Counted from the stretch's first letter, positions 6,207 to 14,625 are shown. The stretch is 26,029 bases of DNA from Candidatus Poribacteria bacterium (GCA_016215705.1 JACRIR010000139.1:1-26029), one strand, 5' to 3'. Translations and numbers: made by a program. Notes: generated by a model not told the origin, from the letters alone.

Positions 6207-8045
6207 TCAGTTTCTCAGCAGCATTATGTTCGGCCCTACGCGCGCGGCCTCACGGTAGTTCTCCATAATCCATTCGTAGATGAGTGGCGTCTTTTCTTCG
6301 GGCTTATGAACTTCGCCTTCGCGCATGAGCACGAGGGCAGGGGGTGAATCCTCAAGTTTCCTCAGCGCCTCGGCCTGCATCGAAGCGGGAGCCGCATACG
6401 CGATCTGGCAATAGGGCGTAGGATTCGTGCGGTCTGCAAGAAAATAGTAAGCGCCTTGATTCGAGAAGTCGAAGATCGGTTCATCCGGTTTCGCATGGCT
6501 GGTTATGAAGGCGACAACTTTCTCGACTTCTTGAGCCTGCTCCGATGGAACATGCACCCCGCCGGCCCGCTCAATGTTCAAAGATGAATAACCAACGAGG
6601 CCGCTTTCCTTCCATTCCCGCAGCCTGAATCTCCGGGTCACGATGCCACCGTTCCGGCAAGTCGCATAATAGTAGAGCACAAGCCCGAGAACAACGAAGC
6701 CGAAAGCAAGATAACTGAAACACAGACTCTGGAATCGGAGGAGCAACGGGGGCGTTTCATCGGGTCCGCCGCGCTGCCGCTTTATCGCCTTGCGGAAAAG
6801 CACGACCCTCTCGAGGAAACAGATGTTCAGAATCCAGAAAGGCCCGAGGGCATACATAATGTGGCCCTCATCCGCCCGGCCGGCTGCGGACCGATAGAAA
6901 ATGATTCCTGCCAGCGTGCAGAGGAGGAGCGCGGTGTCGTCGTCATTCAGTTTTCTTGCGATCAGTTCTGGCAACAACGCCAAAACGGCGCATGCATAGA
7001 CGAACATCGGATAGTACCACTTGATGATTACATAGATCACGCGGTTGCGGGCAGTGGAGTTCTCGAACGGACCCTTGAGACTGCTGAGCGGCGGCAGCGG
7101 AATTCCCCATGTCTCTTTTTGAAATCTCAATTGAAGATAGCAGTTGAGAATGAAATCATCGAGGATACCACGCCAAATAAGATAGGCGAGAAACGGCAAA
7201 GCACCCACCAAAGCGCCGAGGCAATATGAGACCATTTCGTCACGCAGAAACCGTCTTCCGCAGGCATTGTCGCCAACCGCAGAAAGGAGTATGAATGCCA
7301 CTCCGATAGCGCAGGCATATACACCGGTGTCGAGGCTGTAGAAAACCATCGCCGCCGCAAGCACTCCTGCGAAGAAGATGGAGGCATTGAAACTCTTCAA
7401 CATCTGGTGTGAGGGCACGGCGCGCCGTGCCCCTAGTGGCAACACTGCATCGAAATAGGATTTGCCGGATGGACTCGCCGTGGTTGCTCTTCGGCCCGCA
7501 ACCAACAGCGTCATGCTCAGAAAAGGCAGAAGATGTCTTTCGTTTATCATCACGTCTGCAAAAACCAACAGCACGAAGGTGGGAATTATCCAAAGCTTGT
7601 TTCGGAACAGAGAATAGAGGAGAAGATAAACGACTATCCAGACAACGGGAACAAGATATCCGCTGACATCTCCATTTGAAAGCCGGCGGTTAGCCGCGAC
7701 TGACACGCCGAAGAGCGAAAAGGCGAGCCTGGTGCGCAGGAGGTTGACGCCCCAGCCGTGCTGCAAGTATATGTCGCGGAACGGGAGTTTGTCGCGAAGC
7801 GTCTCGGCGGCCGGCGCGAGCGCTTCTCCCTCATGAAAGAGGTCGAGTGCGCCGTCAATGTTTGAGTCGTAGAAAGCAGCGTATATGATGAGGGGGATCA
7901 AAACAAAGAAGAACAAGCGCAGAAGTCCGCGATGCGCAGTTCCCGCACTTATCGGGGACTCTCCCCCACGGTCCCCTAAAGGCCCACGTCCGGACCCATC
8001 TGAGCTTTCAGTCACCGCTCCCTTGTCATTCACGCGTCCTTCCAT
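6207..8045 (-). CDS. Polytopic membrane protein, GT-C glycosyltransferase-like
   Basis: A 612-residue inner-membrane protein with about ten hydrophobic segments; the first is near residues 43-60. The first extracytoplasmic loop (DGALDLFHEGEALAPAAETL followed by PFRDIYLQHGWG) matches the layout of GT39/PMT-like enzymes that move sugars from polyprenyl carriers. In those enzymes an acidic loop precedes a P-[YF]-RDxxxxxG segment. RSAAGRADEGH later resembles another conserved loop. The last ~130 residues are a soluble periplasmic tail (FDFSNQGAYYFLADRTNPTPY). It starts 144 bases after the UxaA-type gene and may share its transcript, although the function looks unrelated. A palindromic repeat at 7412-7434 lies inside it, in frame. 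The start at 8045 has only GGAAAT as ribosome site. Family placement is moderate; donor and acceptor are unknown. Confidence 0.75.
   Translation of the reverse strand: MEGRVNDKGAVTESSDGSGRGPLGDRGGESPISAGTAHRGLLRLFFFVLIPLIIYAAFYDSNIDGALDLFHEGEALAPAAETLRDKLPFRDIYLQHGWGVNLLRTRLAFSLFGVSVAANRRLSNGDVSGYLVPVVWIVVYLLLYSLFRNKLWIIPTFVLLVFADVMINERHLLPFLSMTLLVAGRRATTASPSGKSYFDAVLPLGARRAVPSHQMLKSFNASIFFAGVLAAAMVFYSLDTGVYACAIGVAFILLSAVGDNACGRRFLRDEMVSYCLGALVGALPFLAYLIWRGILDDFILNCYLQLRFQKETWGIPLPPLSSLKGPFENSTARNRVIYVIIKWYYPMFVYACAVLALLPELIARKLNDDDTALLLCTLAGIIFYRSAAGRADEGHIMYALGPFWILNICFLERVVLFRKAIKRQRGGPDETPPLLLRFQSLCFSYLAFGFVVLGLVLYYYATCRNGGIVTRRFRLREWKESGLVGYSSLNIERAGGVHVPSEQAQEVEKVVAFITSHAKPDEPIFDFSNQGAYYFLADRTNPTPYCQIAYAAPASMQAEALRKLEDSPPALVLMREGEVHKPEEKTPLIYEWIMENYREAARVGPNIMLLRN
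7412..7434. repeat. GGCGCGCC-centred palindrome inside a coding gene
   Basis: Same sequence as 1755-1778 apart from one missing base at the left end. It encodes about residues 204-212 of the membrane protein on the minus strand (LGARRAVPS) and keeps the frame open. Confidence 0.85.
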
Positions 8046-8126
8046 ATTTCCGAAGGATATTTCATTCGCGACGCGAATGTCAAATTATGCAAAAGTGCGA
8101 GGCGCACAATAGGGACGAAGTCTCTT

Positions 8127-8187
8127 TCGCCTTGCTCTTTTTGTCTTCGGTCTCCATTTCGCCTTTGTCCTTTCGCCTTTCGCCTCT
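8127..8187. repeat. Degenerate pyrimidine-rich TTTCGCC repeats
   Basis: Four loosely repeated TTTCGCCTT-like words between the UxaA-type gene and the membrane protein gene. The stretch carries no open frame with a ribosome site. It may simply be low-complexity sequence. Confidence 0.4.
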
Positions 8188-8189
8188 TC

Positions 8190-9341
8190 CTAGAACGTCG
8201 GGCCTTGTTTCAGATAGTTAAAGGGGACCGACCTGTTCAGTTCGGCGCAGGTGCGTGCGCCATTGGCGACGGTGATTGAAAGCTCGAAAATCTCGTGGCC
8301 GACCTCCTCAAGCGTCTTGTCGCCATCCGCGATGGCGCCTGCGTTCACATCCATATCGCCGGGCATGTTCTTGAAAGTCCTCGAGTTGCTCGAAATCTTT
8401 ATTACGGGAACTCCGGGGAACCCGGCCGTCGAGCCGCGTCCGGTCGTGAAAAGGATTATTTGACAGCCGGCAGCAGCCTCGCCGGCCATCGAGTCAATGT
8501 CGTAGCCGGGCGTATCCATGATCACGAAGCCGCGTTTCGAGGGGCGGCCGGCATACTCCAGAATTTCGGTTATCGGAGTGGTTCCGCCCTTCATGATGCA
8601 TCCGAGCGATTTCTCCGTAATGGACGAAAGGCCTCCCTCGATATTGCCGGGCGCGATGACCATACCGGCAAGGTCTCCGAGCGACGCGCGCACGTGTCGT
8701 TCGTGGTTGTTCACGAGGTTCTCGATTTGCTCGCCCAGTTCGGGCGTTGCGCAACGGCGCTTGAGTATATGGGCTGTGCCTATCATTTCCGTCGTTTCCG
8801 AAAGGATGACGGTTCCGCCCTCGCGCACAAAGCGGTCGGCAGCCGCGCCGACAGCGGGATTCGCCGTCACGCCTGATAGAGCGTCCGAACCGCCGCATTC
8901 GAGTCCGATAGTCAGCTCACTCACGGGAACGGGAACCCGCTTCTGCGTTCTCAACTGTTTCTGGAACCGGGAGGCAATCTCGATCCCCTTTGCGGTCGCG
9001 GCGGCGCTTCCGCCCGATTCTTGTATCACAAGGGCTTCCGCCGGCTTGCCCTCGGCTACCTGCGTCAGATAGTCGGCCTTGAGCACCTCGCATCCCAGGC
9101 CGACAACCAGCACTGCGCCGACATTCGGATTATTGATAATGCCTGCAAGCGCGCGGTGGCTCACGCCCATGTCCGCAGGTCCATAGCCGCAACCGTAACC
9201 GTGGGTGATGGGCACGACATCGGGCAGGGCCCGGCCTATCGCATCGACGACACCGTTGGCGCATGCGACTGACGACATGACGAGCACGTAGTTGCGCACG
9301 CCGAATTTTCCGTTTTCGCGTTTGTATCCAAGAAAATCCAT
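8190..9341 (-). CDS. UxaA/SuyB-family dehydratase or lyase, catalytic subunit
   Basis: A 383-residue protein of the altronate/galactarate dehydratase family, matching the large domain only. It opens with GYKRENGKFGVRNYVLV, typical of this family. Conserved cysteines suited to a metal or Fe-S site appear in HGYGCGYGP, GLGCEV and GLECGGSDALSG, and the late motif FTTGRGSTAGFPGVPVIKI is also characteristic. The SAF domain that many family members carry at the N-terminus is a separate gene just upstream, as in sulfolactate sulfo-lyase SuyA/SuyB. The enzyme would remove water (or sulfite) from a hydroxy acid. The start at 9341 follows GGAGGGAAAC; an earlier ATG at 9413 falls in repeat-like sequence. 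Altronate, galactarate, sulfolactate and other acids cannot be distinguished here. Confidence 0.88.
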   Translation of the reverse strand: MDFLGYKRENGKFGVRNYVLVMSSVACANGVVDAIGRALPDVVPITHGYGCGYGPADMGVSHRALAGIINNPNVGAVLVVGLGCEVLKADYLTQVAEGKPAEALVIQESGGSAAATAKGIEIASRFQKQLRTQKRVPVPVSELTIGLECGGSDALSGVTANPAVGAAADRFVREGGTVILSETTEMIGTAHILKRRCATPELGEQIENLVNNHERHVRASLGDLAGMVIAPGNIEGGLSSITEKSLGCIMKGGTTPITEILEYAGRPSKRGFVIMDTPGYDIDSMAGEAAAGCQIILFTTGRGSTAGFPGVPVIKISSNSRTFKNMPGDMDVNAGAIADGDKTLEEVGHEIFELSITVANGARTCAELNRSVPFNYLKQGPTF

Positions 9342-9482
9342 GTTTCCCTCCGTTTCCCTCAACGAGTGCATACGTTCATTGAGGGTCCTCAATCTTTCAG
9401 CCTTTGTTTTCAATCCAATCCAAAATATGAATGCCTGCTTTCCTCCGCGCTTCTCTGCGTCCTCCGCGGTAATATTTTAGAA

Positions 9483-9767
9483 CTATTCCTTCAAATCGCC
9501 CGGAATCGGCTGTGCGTTGTGGACGTGCACCCACTCGCCGCGGGCGATGACGCGAGTGGCCTCGAGTATCGGTTCTCCATAGCGGAACACTTTACCGCCT
9601 GTGGGTATCTGCGCAAGCGCGATTTTATGGCCGGCCTCGACATTCTCGGCGGCCACAAGCGATTGATCCGCTGCGCCCTTCACGATGACCTGTTCGCCTT
9701 TGGTTATAGGCGTCGTCGCTATCACGACGTTGTCTTTAGCGTTAATCCTGAGAGCGTTGCTTTTCAA
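9483..9767 (-). CDS. SAF-domain small subunit of UxaA/SuyA-type dehydratase
   Basis: A 94-residue SAF domain matching the N-terminal part of altronate dehydratase and the SuyA subunit. ALRINAKDNVVIATTPITKGEQV opens it, ENVEAGHKIALAQI is the central strand pair, and GEWVHVHNAQ is the C-terminal signature. The start is TTG at 9767, supported by AAGGAG nine bases upstream; the nearby ATG is out of frame and hits a stop after seven codons. It lies 118 bases after the MFS stop and 141 bases before the catalytic subunit. The latter gap contains a CTCTGCGTCCTCCGCGG-type repeat. It most likely pairs with that subunit to form the complete enzyme. Confidence 0.9.
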   Translation of the reverse strand: MKSNALRINAKDNVVIATTPITKGEQVIVKGAADQSLVAAENVEAGHKIALAQIPTGGKVFRYGEPILEATRVIARGEWVHVHNAQPIPGDLKE

Positions 9768-9885
9768 AAGAAACTTCTCCTTTCCATTTTCGTGGATATG
9801 TGGATATTCAGAATCGTATCCTTGCTTTCCAACCCGGTGGAACGCCTCTTATCCTTCCCTGCAATACTGCTTAGGAAACTCACCG

Positions 9886-11115
9886 CTATTTTTCCTGGCG
9901 GACAGGCTTGATGGACAATGCCACCATGGCGCCCACCAGCATAAGCCCGATAAAAAGATAAAACACCGGCAAATAGGTTCCCCTGCGGTCAAAGAAGATC
10001 CCCGCGCTTACCGGCCCGATGGCGCCTCCGACAGTCCCCATTATGTTGAGGATTCCGTAAAGCGCTCCAAAGTTGCGCATTCCCAGATTCCCTGAGACAA
10101 GCAATGGGTTGAGGACAAGGGGCGCGCCGCTGGCAAAACCATAGACGGCCGCAAAAGTCAGGACAATACTGTAGGGCCGCGCAAACAGGATAATGACGAT
10201 TGCGCCCGCAAACATGAGGAAAGCAACCGCCGTTGCTTTCCGTGCGCCCCAGGAATCTGCAAGGGGGCCAAACACAACTTTCCCGAAAGTCATGATGCCC
10301 ATTACGAAGCTCCATGCGAAGGCGGCTCTCTTTGTGGAATGCCCAAGATCGTTGAGATAGGCCGGGCAATGATTGCCCAATCCGCCCGTTACGATCCCGA
10401 CGAGCAGCATGATTGCGGCGATCTGCCAGAAGACCGGAAGAGAGAACGCTTCTTTCACAGTCACTCCCCAGTTCTCTACGGAAGTCTTGGAGTTCTCCGA
10501 GGCGCTCCGGTATGGTTCCAGCCCCATTTCAGATGGGCGTGTGCGTATAAGAAAAAAGATCGTCGGAATGACCGTAACGAGAATGGTCAGCCCGCTAAGC
10601 GCGAACGCGACTCTCCATCCGTATTTCTCTATGATCCAATTTGCCACCGGTGACATCACCATACCGCCAATACTGGTTCCCACAAAAGCGCCGCTCATGG
10701 CTACTCCGCGACGAGACACGAACCAGTTTGAGATGATCAGCGAGCACGGAATGATGCTGGCGCACATAAGCCCGCAACCAATGAAAGCGAAAATGATATA
10801 GAGTTGCCAGAGATGCCATATCTGGCTCCCCGCCATCAGCCCGAGACCGATTATCAACGTCCCGGTTATCATGACCGGCTTCGCTCCGAACCTGTCAATC
10901 AACATGCCGGCGATCGGCGCCGAAACAGCGGTTCCAATTGCCCCCATCAAAAGCGCAATCGTCAAGGCGCCCCGCCCCCAGCCCATGTTTGTAGTGATAG
11001 GCTTAAGGAAGATGGGAAATGTGTTGAGCACCATTCCCCAAAGCATGTATAAAATAATGAAGCATGCGGCAAGGATGTAGAAACCATAGAACACCTTGGG
11101 TCTTTGCTGAGTCAT
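9886..11115 (-). CDS. MFS transporter, oxalate/formate- or monocarboxylate-type
   Basis: A 409-residue, 12-helix major facilitator. After a short cytoplasmic start (MTQQRPKVFYGFYILAACF), helix 2 is followed by the loop DRFGAKPVMITG. MRNFGALYGILN, then GGAIGPVSAGIFFDRRGTYL near helices 10-11, is typical of the OFA/MCT-like families that carry organic acids. It lies between the IlvD-type and UxaA-type genes, so import of their acid substrate is the natural reading. The start at 11115 is preferred because the 62-residue upstream extension (to 11301) is not MFS-like and is encoded by repeats. The G-rich ribosome site lies in a CCCCCCTTTG palindrome. The substrate is inferred from neighbours only. 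Confidence 0.9.
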   Translation of the reverse strand: MTQQRPKVFYGFYILAACFIILYMLWGMVLNTFPIFLKPITTNMGWGRGALTIALLMGAIGTAVSAPIAGMLIDRFGAKPVMITGTLIIGLGLMAGSQIWHLWQLYIIFAFIGCGLMCASIIPCSLIISNWFVSRRGVAMSGAFVGTSIGGMVMSPVANWIIEKYGWRVAFALSGLTILVTVIPTIFFLIRTRPSEMGLEPYRSASENSKTSVENWGVTVKEAFSLPVFWQIAAIMLLVGIVTGGLGNHCPAYLNDLGHSTKRAAFAWSFVMGIMTFGKVVFGPLADSWGARKATAVAFLMFAGAIVIILFARPYSIVLTFAAVYGFASGAPLVLNPLLVSGNLGMRNFGALYGILNIMGTVGGAIGPVSAGIFFDRRGTYLPVFYLFIGLMLVGAMVALSIKPVRQEK

Positions 11116-11134
11116 AAAAAGAAAATCCCCCCTA

Positions 11135-11154
11135 CCCCCCTTTGCAAAGGGGGG
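11135..11154. repeat. CCCCCCTTTG perfect palindrome
   Basis: A 20-base perfect palindrome with centre TTTGCAAA, 20 bases upstream of the MFS start codon. A weaker relative (CTTCCCCTTTTTGCAGAGGG-like) follows at about 11190-11213. As RNA it would form a stem next to the ribosome site. Confidence 0.85.
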
Positions 11155-11256
11155 ATGTTGAATGTGTCCGACGGTTTGGGTCTGTCTCCCCTTCCCCTTT
11201 TTGCAGAGGGAGAAGATGTCGCGGTTAATTGTGAAAGAAACAGCGTGTACCTCATC

Positions 11257-11279
11257 GTCATTCTGAGCGAAGAATCTCG
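11257..11279. repeat. GTCATTCTGAGCGAAG-type intergenic repeat
   Basis: A word found as a short intergenic repeat in many bacterial genomes; only one copy is seen here. It lies between the IlvD-type stop and the MFS start. Confidence 0.35.
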
Positions 11280-11323
11280 CTGCTCTTCTTGTTTCGTTCA
11301 ACCAGGAACCGGGAACCGATTTT

Positions 11324-13000
11324 CTAGGATATTATCGCGCCTTCGGCGGCGGACTTTGCGTTGGCGGCGTAACGCGCCAGATAGCCTTTTGTTATTCGCG
11401 GCGCCGGCCGTTTCCATTGCCTCATTCTCTTGTCCACTTCGGTCTCGCCAAGTTTGAGGTCAACTCTTCGCGCCTCGATGTCGATTGAAATGATATCGCC
11501 GTTTTGGACGATTGCAATCGGGCCGCCGTCGGCCGCTTCAGGTGACAGATAGCCGACACATGTGCCCTCGCTGTAACCTGAGAACCTGCCGTCGGTCACA
11601 AGATACACCTTCTTGCTGATACCTGCAAACTTCAAAAGCGCCCGGAACATCTGCATCTCGCGCATGCCGGGGCCGCCTTTGGGGCCTTCGTAACGGATCA
11701 CGATCACGCTTCCGGCCTTTATCTGCTGCGCCATGAGCGCCCGGGTGGCGTCTTCCTCGCAATCGAACACGCAGGCCGGCCCCTCGAATTTCCAGAGTTC
11801 CTTCGGGACCGCAACCTGCTTGATCACTGCGCCGCCGGGGGCGAGGCTTCCCCTCAGGACAGCGATGCCTCCGTATTCGTGAACGGGCGTGTTGAGCGTG
11901 CGAATGACATCGTCGTTGAACACCTCAGCCTTCGCGACATTCTCGCCGACGCTGCGGCCGGTCACGGTCAAAGCGTCGCGATTCAACTTGCCTTCGAGTC
12001 GCTTCATTACTCCGGGGATTCCGCCGGCCCCATCGAGATCGGTCACGGGATAAGGGCCGGAAGGCTCTATGCTGCACAGATGCGGGGTGACACGCGACAT
12101 CGCGTCGAACATATCCATGTTGACTTTGATTCCGAGTTCGTGCGCAATGGCTGGAATGTGCAGCACCGTATTGAGGGAGCCGCCGATGGCCATATTGACC
12201 CGCAACATGTTGTCAAACGCGGCCGAGGTCATTATCTTCGAGGGAGTCAGATTCTCTTTCAGCAGGCCCATGACCCGCGCGCCCGCCTCGACTGCGATCC
12301 GCTCTTTTTTGGCGGAAGTCGCAGGAGCCGTGCCGTCGCCGGGGAGCGACATTCCGACGGCTTCCGTCAGACAACCCATCGTGTTTGCGGTTCCCATGCC
12401 GTAGCACGCGCCGGCGCAAGGGTAGATGCAGGCAGTGAGTTCTTCCAACTGCTCATCGGTCAATTCGCCCCCTTCCCATTTCGGCCTCAACTCTTCCATC
12501 GCCTGCTCTCCCCACTTCATTTGGAAACGCGGCCAGTAGCCGGGGTACATCGGCCCGCCGGCCACGACGATTGCCGGGATGTCGAGCCTCGCGGCCGCTA
12601 TGAGCAAACCCGGCAGTATCTTATCACAAGAGCCGATGAGGACCATCGCGTCATAGCAGTGCGCTTGTACCGTGAGTTCGACGGAGTCGGCGATGATCTC
12701 GCGGCTAGGCAACACGTAGCGCATGCCCTCCTGGCCGACGGTAAGGCCGTCGCAGATGCTGATGGTGTTGAACTCCGCCGGCATGCCTCCCGCCATCAGC
12801 ACGCCTTCTTTCACCTTCACGGCTATGCGATTGAGGTGCGCGTGGCCCGGATGAAGCTCGTTCCATGTGTTGACGACGGCTACCAGCGGACGCTCTACCT
12901 GCTCACTCGTGAATCCGAGGGAGTAAAGTAGCGCCCTGTGGCCCCGGGCCGTCGGGTCTCCGCCCAAATAAATATGACTGCGTTTCTTGAGGTCGCTCAT
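11324..13000 (-). CDS. IlvD/Edd-family dehydratase
   Basis: A 558-residue Fe-S dehydratase. Key motifs are VNTWNELHPGHAHL, ICDGLTVG (C83), GSCDKILPG (C125, K127), GACYGMGTANTMGCLTEA (C199) and the late TDGRFSGYSEGTCVGYLSPEA. The position that supplies a third Cys in [2Fe-2S] members (PCN-type) is Gly52 in HPGH, as in the E. coli IlvD pattern. It would dehydrate a 2,3-dihydroxy acid: either the branched-chain intermediate or a sugar acid. No other ilv gene is nearby, while an MFS carrier and a UxaA-type enzyme follow, so a sugar-acid role is plausible but unproven. The start ATG overlaps the stop of a 55-residue peptide gene (ATGA). AAAGGAT lies upstream. Confidence 0.9.
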   Translation of the reverse strand: MSDLKKRSHIYLGGDPTARGHRALLYSLGFTSEQVERPLVAVVNTWNELHPGHAHLNRIAVKVKEGVLMAGGMPAEFNTISICDGLTVGQEGMRYVLPSREIIADSVELTVQAHCYDAMVLIGSCDKILPGLLIAAARLDIPAIVVAGGPMYPGYWPRFQMKWGEQAMEELRPKWEGGELTDEQLEELTACIYPCAGACYGMGTANTMGCLTEAVGMSLPGDGTAPATSAKKERIAVEAGARVMGLLKENLTPSKIMTSAAFDNMLRVNMAIGGSLNTVLHIPAIAHELGIKVNMDMFDAMSRVTPHLCSIEPSGPYPVTDLDGAGGIPGVMKRLEGKLNRDALTVTGRSVGENVAKAEVFNDDVIRTLNTPVHEYGGIAVLRGSLAPGGAVIKQVAVPKELWKFEGPACVFDCEEDATRALMAQQIKAGSVIVIRYEGPKGGPGMREMQMFRALLKFAGISKKVYLVTDGRFSGYSEGTCVGYLSPEAADGGPIAIVQNGDIISIDIEARRVDLKLGETEVDKRMRQWKRPAPRITKGYLARYAANAKSAAEGAIIS

Positions 13001-13164
13001 GATGTAATCCTTTCTGCCTCACAACCTGTTAGCCATTTCATGCAACAACTCTTCCCAACTATCGAGGTCCCCGAATTTCGCGATAGCATTATGCACATGC
13101 CGATGATTGAGAGTAACACCACGGAGAGGACCACTGCAAGAATTCCTGCCACTAGCTCTTTCAT
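12997..13164 (-). CDS. Small single-span membrane peptide coupled to the dehydratase gene
   Basis: A 55-residue peptide that I do not recognise. Residues 4-27 form one hydrophobic segment (LVAGILAVVLSVVLLSIIGM). A short polar tail with four cysteines follows (C24, C40, C41, C48). AGGAG sits 7 bases before ATG 13164, an ideal ribosome site. The gene starts 18 bases after the acyltransferase stop, and its TGA overlaps the ATG of the IlvD-type gene. Both features suggest translational coupling within one transcript. It may be a leader-like peptide that tunes dehydratase translation, or a small membrane protein in its own right. Being short, it could also be fortuitous, but the ribosome site, overlap and clean hydrophobic segment together argue that it is real. 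Confidence 0.6.
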   Translation of the reverse strand: MKELVAGILAVVLSVVLLSIIGMCIMLSRNSGTSIVGKSCCMKWLTGCEAERITS

Positions 13165-13182
13165 AACCGACTCCTGATTGTC

Positions 13183-14364
13183 TCACGTGGTCATTTCGGC
13201 TAAGGGTTCAGGGTGGGGAGCTTCGCGCCTTTTCAGCTTCATACCGAACAAGAAACGCATTGCGTTGAAGCGTCTCACACCCAATTCATATATCGTCATG
13301 ATTGCCGCAAACGAAGTCACGCACAGGAACACGTACTGAAGCATCACGCTTGCGGTCCAATCGATCATGAAATAGCCGATCACGATGATCACGCTCTGAT
13401 GAAGGATATAGAACGGCAGCACAGCCTCGCCCGCGTATTCCAGCGCGCGGTTGTTGAAATTCAGATGCTTGCTTCCGAATCCGAGTATCGCGACCAGCCA
13501 GAACCAGGAGTTGAAGGCGCGCAGGAACGAAAAGGGGTAACCATAAGGCGATAAATCTGCGTACTCGAGCAGATAGAAGCCGACCGCCGTCGCAATTATG
13601 CCCATGCCGAGCGCGGCCGCCCTCTGCTTCTCCAATGCAGGTCTGAGACCCCCGTCCGTCGCCAGCAGATAACCGGAAACAAAGAACACAAGATGCGGGA
13701 AGAGCGCCCAGCCGCCGAAATCTCTGGTGCCGACGCCCCTCGGGTCCAGGTTCACAAGCGACTCGACGATGCCGAGCGGAACGGCAAGCAGAAAGACAGC
13801 GCACGGCTTTGCCAGAAAACCCGCGATTCCCGCCATCGTCTTTTTCATCTTCTCGCTTCTTGTCCAGATGAAAAACGGCAACGTAATCAACGAGAAAAGA
13901 AAAAGCATTTCCAGGTACCAGAGGTGCAGCCCCATCCACGCGAAATTGCCGCCGAACGCATAGAAGCCGTCGAAGTAGTGCGGATAGAACGCGAAGAACG
14001 AGCCGGAGAAGCCTCCGTGGGTCGCGCGCTCGATGTAGACCTGAAAGGATATATGGGTGAGCGAGCCTACGATGAGCGGAACCAGCAATCGTTTCACCCT
14101 CGCGCCGAGATACGGGCGGCTACGGAGATAGTTGAGCGCATAATATGAGCTGATTCCGGAAAGCACAAAAAATAGCGGCATGAGCCACTGGGCGACGACG
14201 CCCACAAAGACAGACATGCCGTAGCTGACTTCGCCGCTCTTGGCGTGCCAGCCCCCGTCATCAAAAAATCTGGCGCAGTGAAAGAAGAACACCACCAGCA
14301 TTGCCAAAGCCCGGAGCCAATCAATGTCGTTACGTCGTTCAGTCATTCTTGCCATTTTGTCCAC
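13183..14364 (-). CDS. Acyltransferase-3 family membrane protein
   Basis: About 393 residues with roughly ten membrane spans. The N-terminus RRNDIDWLRALAMLVVFFFHCARFF carries the conserved first-helix His (H29) of the acyltransferase-3/OpgC-like family. RVKRLLVPLIVG and the terminal LPFYILHQSVIIVIGYF are also typical. Such proteins transfer acetyl or succinyl groups to sugars, glucans or lipids at the inner membrane. I chose the GTG start at 14364 because GGGGGAGGGGATC precedes it directly. ATG 14352 (longer spacing) and ATG 14394 (no site) are alternatives. It is followed by the small peptide gene at 18 bases. Its link to the acid-degradation genes is unclear. Confidence 0.82.
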   Translation of the reverse strand: MDKMARMTERRNDIDWLRALAMLVVFFFHCARFFDDGGWHAKSGEVSYGMSVFVGVVAQWLMPLFFVLSGISSYYALNYLRSRPYLGARVKRLLVPLIVGSLTHISFQVYIERATHGGFSGSFFAFYPHYFDGFYAFGGNFAWMGLHLWYLEMLFLFSLITLPFFIWTRSEKMKKTMAGIAGFLAKPCAVFLLAVPLGIVESLVNLDPRGVGTRDFGGWALFPHLVFFVSGYLLATDGGLRPALEKQRAAALGMGIIATAVGFYLLEYADLSPYGYPFSFLRAFNSWFWLVAILGFGSKHLNFNNRALEYAGEAVLPFYILHQSVIIVIGYFMIDWTASVMLQYVFLCVTSFAAIMTIYELGVRRFNAMRFLFGMKLKRREAPHPEPLAEMTT

Positions 14365-14394
14365 GATCCCCTCCCCCATTACTTTGCATTCCAA

Positions 14395-14625
14395 ATCGCC
14401 TTCAACAATCCGCGTAAATCAATCTAAATCAGTGAACTTCCTTATTCGTGTAATTCGCCGAATTCGTTTCATTCGTGATCCAACTCTTTTTCTTCTCTCC
14501 CCAAAATCAGTGCAAATCCGTGGTTGCGTGCTTCTTCTTTTTCCCGGAATCCCGTGTGAATCCGTGGTTCCCCTTGCTTGCTCTTTTCTTGGCGCCTTGG
14601 CGCCTTGGTGGTGAATCGGATGTCT
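14395..14625. repeat. Gap filled with degenerate short repeats
   Basis: No gene seen. AATCCGTGGTT occurs at 14515-14525 and 14559-14569. ATTCG(T)-rich variants run from about 14440 to 14480. CTTGGCGC is tandemly repeated at 14589-14608. These words resemble intergenic repeat debris found in several uncultivated bacteria. The gap separates the TetR gene from the acyltransferase on the same strand. Confidence 0.5.

Noticed and set aside
11116-11301. 62-residue N-terminal extension of the MFS transporter
   Set aside because: It is translated from palindromic repeats and does not resemble MFS sequence.
11879-12931. 350-residue plus-strand open frame opposite the IlvD-type gene
   Set aside because: Antisense shadow of a well-supported dehydratase in GC-rich DNA. 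Its translation has the Arg/His-rich, low-complexity look of a shadow frame.
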